A stretch of DNA of 64,000 nucleotides from DAOUBP01 sp034432655 (GCA_034432655.1 DAOUBP010000027.1:4422-68421), one strand, 5' to 3'. Positions 51,978 through 63,710 are shown, numbered from the stretch's first letter. A program made the numbers and translations. Notes: generated by a model not told the origin, from the sequence alone.

Positions 51978-52045
51978 AGGGGATGAGGCTCCCCGGACCC
52001 GGTAACCCGGCAAGTCAAACTGTCGCGAGACTGATAGCCTCTACC
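51978..52045 (+). ncRNA. Fluoride riboswitch (crcB motif)
   Basis: The first stem and loop GGGGATGAGGCTCCCC, the AAACT just before a GTC-GCGA-GAC stem, and the CTGATAGCCTCTACC closing strand match the aptamer known from Thermotoga crcB RNA, including the GATGAGGC...GCCTC pairing. An extra hairpin (CCGGTAACCCGG) is inserted after the first stem. Its 3' strand is shared with the terminator stem, so bound fluoride would block the terminator and turn on the operon that contains crcB. Confidence 0.92.
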
Positions 52046-52077
52046 AGCGCATAAGCTCCGGTAGAGGCTATTTCTTT
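52034..52077 (+). terminator. Riboswitch-controlled terminator
   Basis: ATAGCCTCTACC (52034-52045) and GGTAGAGGCTAT (52060-52071) form a perfect 12-bp stem, followed by TTCTTT. The left arm is also the 3' part of the fluoride aptamer, so the two folds exclude each other. This is a classic transcriptional expression platform. Confidence 0.88.
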
Positions 52078-52089
52078 AGGACGGCGCCC

Positions 52090-52380
52090 ATGATCAGCAG
52101 CGGTCAACAATCCGCCTCAACCCGGCGTACGAAGCCGCGGCGCACCTACCCGGGCCATCTGGGCCGCCCGCGGCTGGCGCGCGACCTGGCTGAGCTCAGC
52201 GCCGAGCTGGCCGGCGCGGCCCGGGCTGCATTGTCGCCGGCCGATGAGGTGCAACGGATCTTCTACGTGCCGCCGCAGGAGTTCCCGTCCTGGGCGAAAT
52301 ACCGCTACGGGCCCGAACATGCGCTGATCTTCACCGGCGGCGCATGGGTCGCAGCGGCGGCGGCTGGAGAGGCGTCATGA
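52090..52380 (+). CDS. Unknown 96-residue protein, first gene under the fluoride riboswitch
   Basis: ATG at 52090, directly after the terminator; the stop overlaps the crcB start (ATGA). The N-terminal third is basic and Arg-rich ('TRRTKPRRTYPGHLGRPRLA'), a helix follows, then 'RIFYVPPQEFPSWAKYRYGP' and 'HALIFTGGAWVAAAA'. No membrane span or known domain is recognised. Position and coupling argue strongly that it is made in response to fluoride. Its role is unknown; it is a candidate new fluoride-response protein. Confidence 0.65.
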   Translation: MISSGQQSASTRRTKPRRTYPGHLGRPRLARDLAELSAELAGAARAALSPADEVQRIFYVPPQEFPSWAKYRYGPEHALIFTGGAWVAAAAAGEAS

Positions 52381-52751
52381 GTAAACTCTTGTGGATCGGC
52401 ATCGGCGCTTTCGTGGGCGCCAACCTGCGCTATCTGCTGCAGACCTGGGCGACCGGTCGCTGGGGGCCGGATTTTCCTTACGGCACTCTGATCATCAACG
52501 TGGCAGGCAGCCTGATCTTGGGCTTCTTCATCACGTTGGCGACGCAGCGGGTCACGGCGACGCCGGAATGGCGCGCGTTTGTTGCCGTGGGGCTGTTGGG
52601 CGGCTTCACTACCTTCTCCTCTTTCACCGTCGAAACGCTGAACCTGCTGCAGATGGGTCGCTGGCTGCCGGCCGGGCTGTATGTGGGCGGGAATGTGTTC
52701 CTGGGGTTGATCGGCGCCTACCTCGGCATCGTCCTGGCGCGCGTATTGTGA
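52377..52751 (+). CDS. crcB: Fluoride channel CrcB/Fluc
   Basis: 124 residues with four spans, dimeric fluoride-export channel. Seen: 'IGAFVGANLRYLLQTW', 'YGTLIINVAGSLILGFF' (the conserved Asn) and 'VGLLGGFTTFSSFTVETLNL' (the Phe-box and the GFTTFSS Na-site motif). It starts within the stop of the 96-residue gene and sits under a fluoride riboswitch, which settles the role. The next gene is eight bases on. Confidence 0.97.
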   Translation: MSKLLWIGIGAFVGANLRYLLQTWATGRWGPDFPYGTLIINVAGSLILGFFITLATQRVTATPEWRAFVAVGLLGGFTTFSSFTVETLNLLQMGRWLPAGLYVGGNVFLGLIGAYLGIVLARVL

Positions 52752-52759
52752 GGTAAACC

Positions 52760-54052
52760 ATGGAGATCATCGGCACTGCCACCAAAGTGAGCATCTACAT
52801 CAGCGAAAACGACCGGTGGGGCCAGAAGTCGCTCTACCTCGCGATCCTTGAGCTGCTCAAGGCGGAGGATTGCGCGGGCGCCACCGTGCTGCGCGGCCTG
52901 GCCGGTTTCGGCGCGCACAGCCGCATCCGCACGGCCAGCATCATAGATATATCTTCCGAGCTGCCGCTCGTCATCGAGTGGGTGGATGACCCGGCCCGCG
53001 TGAAGCGCGTGATGCCGCGCCTCACCGAGATGGTTTCCGAGGGCTTGATCACCTGCCAGCAGGTGGAAGTCGTCTCCTACGGCCATCGCGGGCTGCGCAC
53101 CCTGCGGGCAGCCGCGCCCGTGCGCGATGTGATGAGCCGCGAGGTGCGCACGGTGCGGCCGGATACGCCCATCGCAGAAGCCGTCGAGATGCTGATCGGC
53201 CAGGCCTATCGCAGCCTGCCCGTGGTGGATGAGGCGCATCGGATCGTGGGCATCCTCACCGATGGCGACCTGTTGGCGCGCCTGGGGCTGCCGGACGCCA
53301 GCGTGCAATCGGTGCTGACCACCGATGAACTGGGCCGCGAGCTGGATGCCTTGCGGCGCAGCGGGAAGACCGTAGCCGACTTGATGGTCAGCCCGGTCAT
53401 CACCACCACCGAAGATGCGGCCATCAGCGATGCGCTGCGCATCATGGCGGAGCGTGGCATCAAACGGGTGCCGGTGGTGGATCGGGACGGCCGCGTAGTC
53501 GGCGTCGTCAGCCGGGTGGATGTGTTACGCGCCCTGGCGCAGCCCCTGGCGCGCGAAGCGCCGCCGCGTGTGCTGCCGCCGGGGCAACATACCAGGGTCG
53601 GCGAGGTCATGGTGACCGAAGTGCCGACGGTGCAAAGCACCACGCCGCTCAACGTCGTGGTGGACCGGCTGGTCAACGCCGAACAGCGTCGCATCGTGGT
53701 CGTGGATGCGGAGCGCCACGTCTTGGGCATCATCACCGACGGCGACCTGCTCAAGCGGGCCAGCGCCACTGAACGCGCCGGCCTGCTGCAGATCTTGACC
53801 CGACGGCGCGGGAGCGGCGGAGGCGCCACGATTGACCTGGCAAAGCGCACGGCCGGTGAGGTGATGACGGCCAACCCGGTCATCGTCACCCCGGAAACGC
53901 CGCTGCTGGACGCGCTGCGCCTGCTGCTGCAGCACAAGATCAAACGCGCGCCGGTCGTAGACGGAGAGGGCAGGTTGGTTGGCCTTGTGGGCCGTGGGGC
54001 GATCTTGCAGGCGCTGGCGCGGGATCTGCCGGGCGATCGAGGTGCGCTTTGA
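52760..54052 (+). CDS. DUF190 domain protein with four CBS domains
   Basis: 430 residues. Residues 1-105 ('ATKVSIYISENDRWGQKSLY', 'GATVLRGLAGFGAHSRIRTA') are DUF190, a PII-like fold known to be encoded with crcB. Then four CBS domains: from 'VRDVMSREVRTVRP', 'VADLMVSPVITTTEDAA', 'VGEVMVTEVPTVQSTTP' and 'AGEVMTANPVIVTPETP', each with the usual '(P/I)VVD..(R/H).(V/L)G'. CBS pairs bind adenosine ligands, so this may sense energy state and regulate CrcB. Two pairs rather than the more common one pair is of note. Confidence 0.93.
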   Translation: MEIIGTATKVSIYISENDRWGQKSLYLAILELLKAEDCAGATVLRGLAGFGAHSRIRTASIIDISSELPLVIEWVDDPARVKRVMPRLTEMVSEGLITCQQVEVVSYGHRGLRTLRAAAPVRDVMSREVRTVRPDTPIAEAVEMLIGQAYRSLPVVDEAHRIVGILTDGDLLARLGLPDASVQSVLTTDELGRELDALRRSGKTVADLMVSPVITTTEDAAISDALRIMAERGIKRVPVVDRDGRVVGVVSRVDVLRALAQPLAREAPPRVLPPGQHTRVGEVMVTEVPTVQSTTPLNVVVDRLVNAEQRRIVVVDAERHVLGIITDGDLLKRASATERAGLLQILTRRRGSGGGATIDLAKRTAGEVMTANPVIVTPETPLLDALRLLLQHKIKRAPVVDGEGRLVGLVGRGAILQALARDLPGDRGAL

Positions 54053-54414
54053 CCACCTACTGTCCGCACTGTTGGGCCGAGGTTGACGCTGCGGCTGAGG
54101 TCTGCCCCGCCTGCCAGGCGCGCCTGGCGGACTCCGGCAGCTACGTGGCAAAGCTCATTGCAGCGCTTCGTCATCCGGAGCCGTTCACGCAGCGGCGGGC
54201 CGCCTATGTCCTCGGCTTGCTGCGCGATCCGAGCGCAGTTGAGGCGTTGGCGGCCGTTCTCGCCGGGCCGGCCGATCCCTACGTCAAAGGGGAAGCCGCC
54301 CATGCACTGGGCGCGATCGGCGACGGCGCGGCGCATGCCATCCTCCAGCGCGTGGCGCAGGATGCGACCCAGCCCCTGATGGTGCGGCGAACCGCGGCCG
54401 AAGCGTTGCGCTGA
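54049..54414 (+). CDS. Zinc-ribbon plus HEAT-repeat protein
   Basis: 121 residues, TTG start overlapping the DUF190 gene stop (TTGA). The N-terminus 'YCPHCWAEVDAAAEVCPACQ' is a four-Cys zinc ribbon. After about residue 35 two or three HEAT/armadillo-like helices follow ('QRRAAYVLGLLRDPSAVEAL', 'KGEAAHALGAIGDGAAHAIL'). Such proteins scaffold others; the partner is unknown. Coupled to the fluoride operon. Confidence 0.75.
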   Translation: MTTYCPHCWAEVDAAAEVCPACQARLADSGSYVAKLIAALRHPEPFTQRRAAYVLGLLRDPSAVEALAAVLAGPADPYVKGEAAHALGAIGDGAAHAILQRVAQDATQPLMVRRTAAEALR

Positions 54415-54443
54415 TCTTCAACTGCGGGGCCCGAACAGCCCGC

Positions 54444-55745
54444 TTACGCCGGCTCTGGCTCCAGGTAGAACACCTCATCTGCATCGTCGTAAGCCAGCAG
54501 CTCGGCGTAGCGGCCCCAGTCAATCGCGATCTCGATCTGTTGCTCGGCGATGTCGTGCGGGAACTCCAGCTCCAGAGCGGTGCGAATCACTTCGCGATTG
54601 AGACGCTGCCCGCGTGAGGCGCGCAATAACGTCAGCAGCCAGCGGAACAGGGGCACCCGGCGTAACCGGGCCGCGAAGATCGCCTTGCGGCCCAAAATGC
54701 TGGCCTCGGCAAAGGTTTCGCCCAGGGTAGTCAGCATGACATCGCCTTGCGCCACCGTTGCGAAGCCTAACACCTCGGCTGCCTCGATCAGCCGCAACAG
54801 GTGATCGGTGTCCACGCCCAACGCCGCGGCCAGCCGGTAGATATCCGCCCGGTCGCCGGGCAGCTCGGCCAGGTGCTCCAACAAGCCGGCCAGGTCGCTG
54901 ATGCTGGCTTCGGGCAAGGCACGGGTGCGGCCCGGCTCGCCGGGCGCCGAGCCCAACTCCACGCTTTCAGCCTGGGTTTGCCCGGCCAGCAGGCCATAGA
55001 CCCGGTCCACCGTCGCCAGGAACGGGGCGGACTGGCGGGCACGCGGGTGCTTCAGGTCAATAACGATCTCACCGATCACACGGCCCGGCCCCTTGTCCAT
55101 CACCACGATGCGATCAGCCATGAAGACCGCCTCTTCGATGTTGTGCGTCACCATCAGGATGGCCTGGGTGGGGATGCTGCCGCTGGTCCACAATTCCAGC
55201 AACTCACCGCGCAGCGACTCCGCGCTCAACACATCCAGCGCCGAGAACGGCTCGTCCAGGCAGAGCAGTTCGGGCTCCACCGCCATCGCACGGGCGAAAC
55301 CAACCTTTTGGCGCATGCCGCCGGAGAGCTCGCGCGGGTAGGCGGACTCAAAGCCGTCCAGGCCAACGCGGTCGAGCAGGTCAATCGCCCGCGGGCCGCG
55401 CAGGTTGGGCGGCAGGCCACGCGCCTTCAGCGCCACTTCTACGTTCTCTTGCACCGTCAGCCAGGGGAACAGGGCAAAGGTCTGAAAAACGATCGAGGCA
55501 TGCGGGTTCACCCCGTGCAGCGGCTGGCCACGATAAAGGACCCGGCCCGAGGTAGGTGCCTGCAAGCCGGCGATGATGCGCAACAGCGTGCTCTTGCCAC
55601 ACCCCGACGGGCCCAACAGCGCCACAAACTCCCCCGCCTTGAGGGTCAAATTGACCTTCTCCACCGCGACAAAGCGGCGTTCCCCGCGGCCATAGGCCTG
55701 GCTGACTTGTTGCAGTTCCAGCAGGTATGAGTTATTCCTGTTCAT
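54444..55745 (-). CDS. NitT/TauT-type ABC ATPase with AAA-associated C-terminal domain
   Basis: 433 residues. The first 250 are a standard importer ATPase: 'LLGPSGCGKSTLLRIIAGL', signature 'LSGGMRQKVGFARAMAVEPE', Walker B 'LLCLDEPFSALDVLS', 'VTHNIEEAVFMADRI'. Residues 280-433 form a helical, winged-helix-like region known as AAA-associated C-terminal domain, seen in ATPases of nitrate/sulfonate/bicarbonate-like systems. It lies three bases after the permease gene. No binding protein is near, so the substrate is unknown. Confidence 0.9.
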   Translation of the reverse strand: MNRNNSYLLELQQVSQAYGRGERRFVAVEKVNLTLKAGEFVALLGPSGCGKSTLLRIIAGLQAPTSGRVLYRGQPLHGVNPHASIVFQTFALFPWLTVQENVEVALKARGLPPNLRGPRAIDLLDRVGLDGFESAYPRELSGGMRQKVGFARAMAVEPELLCLDEPFSALDVLSAESLRGELLELWTSGSIPTQAILMVTHNIEEAVFMADRIVVMDKGPGRVIGEIVIDLKHPRARQSAPFLATVDRVYGLLAGQTQAESVELGSAPGEPGRTRALPEASISDLAGLLEHLAELPGDRADIYRLAAALGVDTDHLLRLIEAAEVLGFATVAQGDVMLTTLGETFAEASILGRKAIFAARLRRVPLFRWLLTLLRASRGQRLNREVIRTALELEFPHDIAEQQIEIAIDWGRYAELLAYDDADEVFYLEPEPA

Positions 55746-55748
55746 GGC

Positions 55749-57470
55749 TCACTCCATGCGATAGCGTTCTTCGGCCAGCCGGTACAAGCGGCGCCAGAAC
55801 AGCCGGTTAATCAACACGACGGTCAGCACCATGCTGATTGTCGCGGCCAGCAGCAGCGGATAGTCGCCTTCTGCAGTGGCTTGCGCGATCAAAGCACCCA
55901 CCCCCACGGTCTGGAGGCTCTGACCGGCGAATTCGACGTGCTCTGCCACGATGCTCGCGTTCCAGGCACCGCCGCTGGCGGTGATGCCCCCGGTCACGAT
56001 GAAGGGAAACAGGGCAGGCAGGATCAACGTGCGCCAGCGCTCCCAACGGCTGAGGCCGAGGAGGGCGGTAGTGTATTTGAGATCCTGCGGGATGCTGGAT
56101 GCGCCCGCGATGACGTTGAACAGCAGGTACCATTGGGTACCCATCAGCATCAGCAGCACCGCGGCCAGGCTCAGCCCGCCCGATGCCCCGATGACGGCCA
56201 GCACCAGCACCGGGAAGAGCGCAGTGGCCGGCACCGAGGCGGCCACCTGCACTGCGGGTTGCAACCAGCGCGCCAGGCGTTCGTTGGTCCCGATGGCGAA
56301 TCCCACCGGGATGGTCCACGCCAGGGCGATGACCAGGGCCGCGGCCACCCGGAGGAAGGTCGCCAGCACGCTGATGGCAATCGCCGCCCACTGGCTCAGC
56401 GGCACCTGCAGCAGCATCCCACCCGCACGATAGGCACCGTAAAGCAGGGCCAGGCCCAGTAAGGCGGCCAGGCTATAGGCCGGCCACGATCCGCGGCCCT
56501 CCTGTGGCGTCTCGCCCACCGGCGATGGGAAGCGCCGGATCAACCAGATGTCCAGCTGTTCGCTGAGGGGCTTCCAGGCCTGCTCGAGCACTTCCGCCAG
56601 GCGGGAGCGGCGAACCGCGTTGTAAAACCATGACGTGGGTGGCTGATCGCTCTCAACCATCTCGACCTTGAAGCGCTCGGACCAGGCGATCAGCGGCCGC
56701 CAGACGAACTGATCCAGGGCTATGATCACCAGCACCAGGGTGGCGACCCCCATGAAGACAGCTGACAAATTGCCTTGATTGGCGGCCTCGCTCAAATAGG
56801 CGCCGAGGCCGCGGAGGCGGAAGTCCCGTTCGCCCACCTGGAAGATCTCAGCGGCCATCAGGAAGAACCAGCCGCCCGCCCAGCTCATCATGCTGTTCCA
56901 GATCAGACTCACGGCACCGAACGGCAGCTCGAGGGTCTTAAGACGCAGCCAGCGATTGAAGCGGAAGATGCTGCTGGCCTCGCGCAACTCATTGGGGATG
57001 GTCGTCAGCGATTGATACCAGCCGAAGGTCATGTTCCAGGCCTGGCTGGTGAAGATGAGGACGATGGACGCCAATTCGGCGGCGGCCGTCTCAGGCAGCA
57101 CGGCGCTGAGGCTGAGCAGCACCACCGGCAGGAACGACAGGATGGGCACGCTCTGCAGCACGTCCAGCAGCGGCATCATCACGCGCTCGGCGCGCCGGTT
57201 GTAGGCCGCGATGTAACCGTAGACCAGGGTAAACACAAATGAGAGCGCATAGGCAGCAGCCATGCGCGCTGTGGACAGCAGGGCATAGTAGGGCAACGCG
57301 CTCGGTGCCAGGGAGATATCGGGCCCGGCCACTGTTGCCGGTGCCCGGAGTGCCAACCGGCCGCCGACATAGATCAGGACGCCCACCGCCGTCAGGATGA
57401 CAACATCCGCCAGGCCGAAGCGGCGTTCCCGCATCTGCTCTTGTCTGAAGACGCGTACGTTGTCGGTCAT
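55749..57470 (-). CDS. NitT/TauT-type ABC permease, two fused permease domains
   Basis: 573 residues: two BPD_transp-type units in one chain, spans at about 20-270 and 330-560. Each has a coupling loop ('PNELREASSIFRFNRWLRLK' and 'PQDLKYTTALLGLSRWERWR'). Tandem fusions like this are known (COG4986). GGAGG lies 11 bases upstream of the ATG. It forms a transcription unit with the ATPase. No periplasmic receptor gene was found in the window. Confidence 0.9.
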   Translation of the reverse strand: MTDNVRVFRQEQMRERRFGLADVVILTAVGVLIYVGGRLALRAPATVAGPDISLAPSALPYYALLSTARMAAAYALSFVFTLVYGYIAAYNRRAERVMMPLLDVLQSVPILSFLPVVLLSLSAVLPETAAAELASIVLIFTSQAWNMTFGWYQSLTTIPNELREASSIFRFNRWLRLKTLELPFGAVSLIWNSMMSWAGGWFFLMAAEIFQVGERDFRLRGLGAYLSEAANQGNLSAVFMGVATLVLVIIALDQFVWRPLIAWSERFKVEMVESDQPPTSWFYNAVRRSRLAEVLEQAWKPLSEQLDIWLIRRFPSPVGETPQEGRGSWPAYSLAALLGLALLYGAYRAGGMLLQVPLSQWAAIAISVLATFLRVAAALVIALAWTIPVGFAIGTNERLARWLQPAVQVAASVPATALFPVLVLAVIGASGGLSLAAVLLMLMGTQWYLLFNVIAGASSIPQDLKYTTALLGLSRWERWRTLILPALFPFIVTGGITASGGAWNASIVAEHVEFAGQSLQTVGVGALIAQATAEGDYPLLLAATISMVLTVVLINRLFWRRLYRLAEERYRME

Positions 57471-57873
57471 GGCGTTTCACGCCTCCTGTCATCGTTTTTG
57501 AGTCTGCAGCGCGCAACAGCCAGCGCGCGCCCAGATGGTTGACCGGGCGCATCGTTACGATGCAGTTCGGTTCGTCATGTGCTAACAGTGGCCACCGGGT
57601 TGTCCGCTGATGTGGCGGCCCGGTGTCCCGAATCAAGAGTGGGAGCGGGGCATCCTTCAGGCGGGGAACCCGGAGCGCGTTTCGGTTCTATGGTGGGCCC
57701 GGCTTGATGCCGGGCAACGACTGGGAACAGATTCGGCAGACATCGCTTTCTTATGGACTTTCCGTTTTCCACGTGAACATTTATCAAGTGCGTCACCCGC
57801 CAATAGTCTTGTGTATTATATGCTCCCGGAAGAGCGTGTCAAAAAGAAGGAACGCTCACACCTGCTCCGTGCC
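57471..57873. other. Non-coding divergent region
   Basis: No convincing gene. It contains a small CCCGGCTTGATGCCGGG palindrome (about 57698-57714) and GC-rich spacer. The ribosome site of the ABC permease lies at its left edge, and the promoter of the 57910 gene at its right edge. Confidence 0.5.
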
Positions 57874-57903
57874 TTGACAGTTACCTTCCACGGCGATTAC
57901 AAT
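57874..57903 (+). promoter_or_regulatory. Promoter for a leaderless gene
   Basis: TTGACA (57874-57879), 18-base spacer and TACAAT (57898-57903) end six bases before the GTG at 57910. Transcription should start at or next to the start codon, so no ribosome site is needed. Confidence 0.7.
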
Positions 57904-57909
57904 CTATCT

Positions 57910-58647
57910 GTGTCGGAACACGATGTCCTGTACCACGAACTCTTGGAGGCCCTCCAGGTCGGCGGATGCGCGCTCTGTCGGCTGGCGCGGCGGGCCAGCG
58001 ATAGCTATCTCCATGCTGTGATCTACGAAGGGATCACCGATGTGAAGCTGCGCGAAGCGCTGCGGGAGGCGCGTGGGCTGTGCTATCGCCACGCGTGGCG
58101 GCTGGCCGAGACGCGCGGCGCGGTGCTGGGCACGGCCATCGTGTACCGCGACGTGATCAACACCTTGACCAGGATCCTGGAAGCGCAGCCGGGCTCTGGC
58201 TCCTGGTTGCGGCTGCCCGGCCGCGGCCGGCCAGGACTGGCCCGTGCGCTGGCCCCTGCTGCGACATGCCCGGCTTGCGTGCTGGAAGAGGACGCGCAGC
58301 AGCGGGCAGCCGGCATCCTCCTCAAACACCTCGACGACGACGCCATCGCCACGGCCTACCTGGCTGCGGGCGGGCTGTGCCTGCCGCATTTTCTGGTCGC
58401 GTTAGGCCATGCCGGGCCGGGAGGCGCCGCCACGCTGGCGGACTGGCAGGCCCAGGCCTGGCGCCGGCTGCGCGAGGCACTGGATGAACTCATTCGCAAA
58501 CACGATTACCGCTTTGCGCATGAGCCGCTTTCATCGGCGGAGGCCGCGGCCTGGCAGCGCGCGGTGGCCGCCGTTATCGGCGAAAACGATCTTACGCAGT
58601 TAGGGGGGAGCGCGGCAAGTGATGGACCGCTCGGCCCTGAGCCATAA
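57910..58647 (+). CDS. DUF6062-like protein with paired Cys/His motifs
   Basis: 245 residues. It has 'GGCALCRLARRASDSYLHAV', 'REARGLCYRHAWRLAETRG', 'TCPACVLEEDAQQRAAGILL' and 'GGLCLPHFLVALGHAG': the alternating CxxC / C-x2-H sets of DUF6062, which look like two symmetric zinc sites. The frame is open to 57610, but the promoter geometry fixes the GTG at 57910 as start. Soluble, mostly helical; function not known. It precedes the inositol genes but has its own promoter. Confidence 0.75.
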   Translation: MSEHDVLYHELLEALQVGGCALCRLARRASDSYLHAVIYEGITDVKLREALREARGLCYRHAWRLAETRGAVLGTAIVYRDVINTLTRILEAQPGSGSWLRLPGRGRPGLARALAPAATCPACVLEEDAQQRAAGILLKHLDDDAIATAYLAAGGLCLPHFLVALGHAGPGGAATLADWQAQAWRRLREALDELIRKHDYRFAHEPLSSAEAAAWQRAVAAVIGENDLTQLGGSAASDGPLGPEP

Positions 58648-58752
58648 GGCCATCGCCTGCTTGGGCGCCACAAACCGTCCAGCCGTGAACCGGCAGTGCA
58701 GGCAGGGTGCCTGCGCTGCGTTGCAGGCTCCGATAGCACAGAGGGTTCCGCC

Positions 58753-59640
58753 ATGCGCCAATACACCGCAGACAACCTGGTGATCCACCCCGGCAACTCT
58801 GCCGCCCCGGGCGTGATCGTGGAGGTCACACCCGCCAGCGCGGGGTGGGACACAATCCATTTTCAGGCCCGTCGCCTGGCCGCCGGCGAAACCTGGCCTC
58901 ATCACACCGCGGACAACGAGTTAGCCCTGGTGGTGCTGGGGGGAACGCTGGATGTGACCTCCGACCGCGGCACCTGGCTGGGACTGGGCCGCCGCGCCCA
59001 CGTGTTCGCCGGCCTGCCCTATGCGCTCTACCTGCCCCGCAATACGGCCTTTACCGTTGCCGCAACGACCGACTGCGAATTCGCCGTCGCCTGGGTCGCG
59101 GCCGACCGGGACTTCGCGCCCCGCCTGGTGACGCCGGCCGATGTGACCGTGGAGGTCCGCGGCGGCGATCACGCCACCCGTCAGATCAACCACATCATGC
59201 CGCCCGGCTTCCCTTGCCAGCGGCTGGTGGTGGTAGAGGTGTACACCCCCGGGGGCAACTGGTCCAGCTATCCGCCGCACAAGCACGACGTGCATGTGGT
59301 GGATGCTGCCGGCAACTTGCTGCAGGCTGACCTCGACGAAGTCTATTACTACAAGTTTGACCGGCCGGAGGGCTACGCGCTGCAACGGATCTATACCGAC
59401 GCAGAATCGCCTTTGCAGCGGGCCGGCTTCCCCATTGACGCCGCGGTCGTCGTCCGGGATAACGATGTGGTGCTGATCCCCGAGGGCTATCACCCGGTGT
59501 CCAGCCCCGTGGGCTACACCACCTACTACCTGAACATCCTGGCCGGGTCGGCGCAAAGCCTGGCCAGCAAGGACGACCCGCGTTACGCGTGGGTCAAGCA
59601 CAGCTACCAGACCGTTGACCCGCGCGTGCCGATCTATTGA
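58753..59640 (+). CDS. iolB: 5-deoxy-glucuronate isomerase
   Basis: 295 residues. In myo-inositol catabolism IolB converts 5-deoxyglucuronate to 5-dehydro-2-deoxygluconate. The second cupin half shows the metal site 'SSYPPHKHDVH' then 'DLDEVYYYKFDRPEGYALQR'. The first half 'ETWPHHTADNELALVVLGG' is the N-terminal cupin. The ATG at 58753 follows AGAGGG. It leads a cluster with iolC, iolD and iolE in pathway-compatible order. Confidence 0.93.
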   Translation: MRQYTADNLVIHPGNSAAPGVIVEVTPASAGWDTIHFQARRLAAGETWPHHTADNELALVVLGGTLDVTSDRGTWLGLGRRAHVFAGLPYALYLPRNTAFTVAATTDCEFAVAWVAADRDFAPRLVTPADVTVEVRGGDHATRQINHIMPPGFPCQRLVVVEVYTPGGNWSSYPPHKHDVHVVDAAGNLLQADLDEVYYYKFDRPEGYALQRIYTDAESPLQRAGFPIDAAVVVRDNDVVLIPEGYHPVSSPVGYTTYYLNILAGSAQSLASKDDPRYAWVKHSYQTVDPRVPIY

Positions 59641-59721
59641 TCAGATTGCTCCGTAACAAGCGCGCCGGGAGCCCAACTGTCAGGTTGCGGAACCAAATCT
59701 GCGTTACGATGTGAATACCCG

Positions 59722-60741
59722 ATGAACAAAACCTACGACCTGCTCAGCATGGGACGCTCGTCCATTGACCTGTACGCTAACGACATCGGCGTGCCGTTCG
59801 TGGCGATCAAGAGCTTCGCGGCTTATGTCGGCGGCTGCCCCACCAACATCGCCGTCGGCGCACAGCGGCTGGGGCTGCGCACAGCCTTGCTGACGGCCGT
59901 GGGAGAGGACCGGGTGGGCGACTTCATCCTGCACTTCTTGCGGCGCGAGGGCGTTGAGACCCGCTATATCCCCCGCAAACCCGGCCATCGCACCAGTGCT
60001 GTGGTGCTGGGCATCGAAGGGCCCGACCGCTTTCCGCTGACCTTCTACCGCGACAATTGCGCGGATATCGAGCTGACCATTGACGACGTACGCGCGTCGC
60101 CGGTGGCGGACTGCCAGGTGCTGTTGATCAGCGGCACCGGCCTCAGCCGCGAGCCCAGCCGCAGCGCAACCCTCTACGCGGCCGAGACAGCCCGGGCGGC
60201 CGGCGCCACGGTGGTGATGGATCTGGACTTTCGCCCGGACCAGTGGCATGACTTGCGCGCATTTGGCGTCAATGTGCGCCTGGCCTTGCGGCTGGTGGAC
60301 ATCGCCCTGGGTACCGAGGATGAGATCAACGCGGCCATGCTCAGCGAGGCCGGCCAGATCAGCCTGACCGACTCGCAGGTCTCGGACACCCGGGTGGCCG
60401 GCGACGTGGACGCCGCGATCGAAGCCTTGCTGGCGTTAGGCCCGCGCGTGCTGCTGCAGAAACGGGGCAAGGCCGGCGCCCGGGTACACCGGGTGACCGC
60501 GTCGGGCGTGGAGCGCACCGACGTGCCCGGCTTCCCGGTGCAGGTTTTCAACATCCTCGGCGCAGGCGACGCTTTTGCGGCCGGTGCGCTCTACGGCTAT
60601 GTGCGGGGCTGGGACTGGTATCGCACCGTGCGCCTGGCCAATGCCTGCGGCGCGATTGTGGTCACCAAACACGGCTGCGCCAACTTCACGCCGACCATGG
60701 CCGAGGTGACGGCGTTCGTGACGGCGCAGGGCGGGTGGTGA
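59722..60741 (+). CDS. iolC: 5-dehydro-2-deoxygluconokinase
   Basis: 339 residues of the PfkB sugar-kinase family. Seen: N-terminal 'YDLLSMGRSSIDLYANDIGV' and 'YVGGCPTNIAVGAQRLGLRT', and the catalytic/anion-hole segment 'FNILGAGDAFAAGALYGYVR' with the base Asp. IolC phosphorylates 2-deoxy-5-keto-gluconate using ATP. It follows iolB by 81 bases. The N-terminal 'GRSSIDLY' is a specific mark of IolC within the family. Confidence 0.93.
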   Translation: MNKTYDLLSMGRSSIDLYANDIGVPFVAIKSFAAYVGGCPTNIAVGAQRLGLRTALLTAVGEDRVGDFILHFLRREGVETRYIPRKPGHRTSAVVLGIEGPDRFPLTFYRDNCADIELTIDDVRASPVADCQVLLISGTGLSREPSRSATLYAAETARAAGATVVMDLDFRPDQWHDLRAFGVNVRLALRLVDIALGTEDEINAAMLSEAGQISLTDSQVSDTRVAGDVDAAIEALLALGPRVLLQKRGKAGARVHRVTASGVERTDVPGFPVQVFNILGAGDAFAAGALYGYVRGWDWYRTVRLANACGAIVVTKHGCANFTPTMAEVTAFVTAQGGW

Positions 60742-60822
60742 TGTCGAATTGAAGATTGCCGATTTCGGATTACGGATTGAAGCTGGCACAACAATCCGCA
60801 TTCCACAATTCGCAATCAAGGA
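60742..60822. repeat. GGATTACGGATTG/CAATCCGCATTCC repeat before iolD
   Basis: Short ATTGCCGATTTCGGATTACGG and its inverted-type partner ACAATCCGCATTCCACAATT lie between iolC and iolD. It looks like another dispersed repeat. The ribosome site of iolD (AAGGAG, 60818-60823) sits at its end. Confidence 0.5.
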
Positions 60823-60831
60823 GTGGAGACG

Positions 60832-62718
<1,887 letters not shown>

Positions 62719-62783
62719 GGAACCTGCGGGGAACTGAGGGAACTCAGGGAACTCAGAGAACTTGTAGGAATCACGGAGGCCTC

Positions 62784-63710
<927 letters not shown>

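Noticed and set aside
57610..57909. 100-residue N-terminal extension of the DUF6062-like protein
   Set aside because: A good promoter lies inside this stretch and ends six bases before the GTG at 57910. The extension has no domain.
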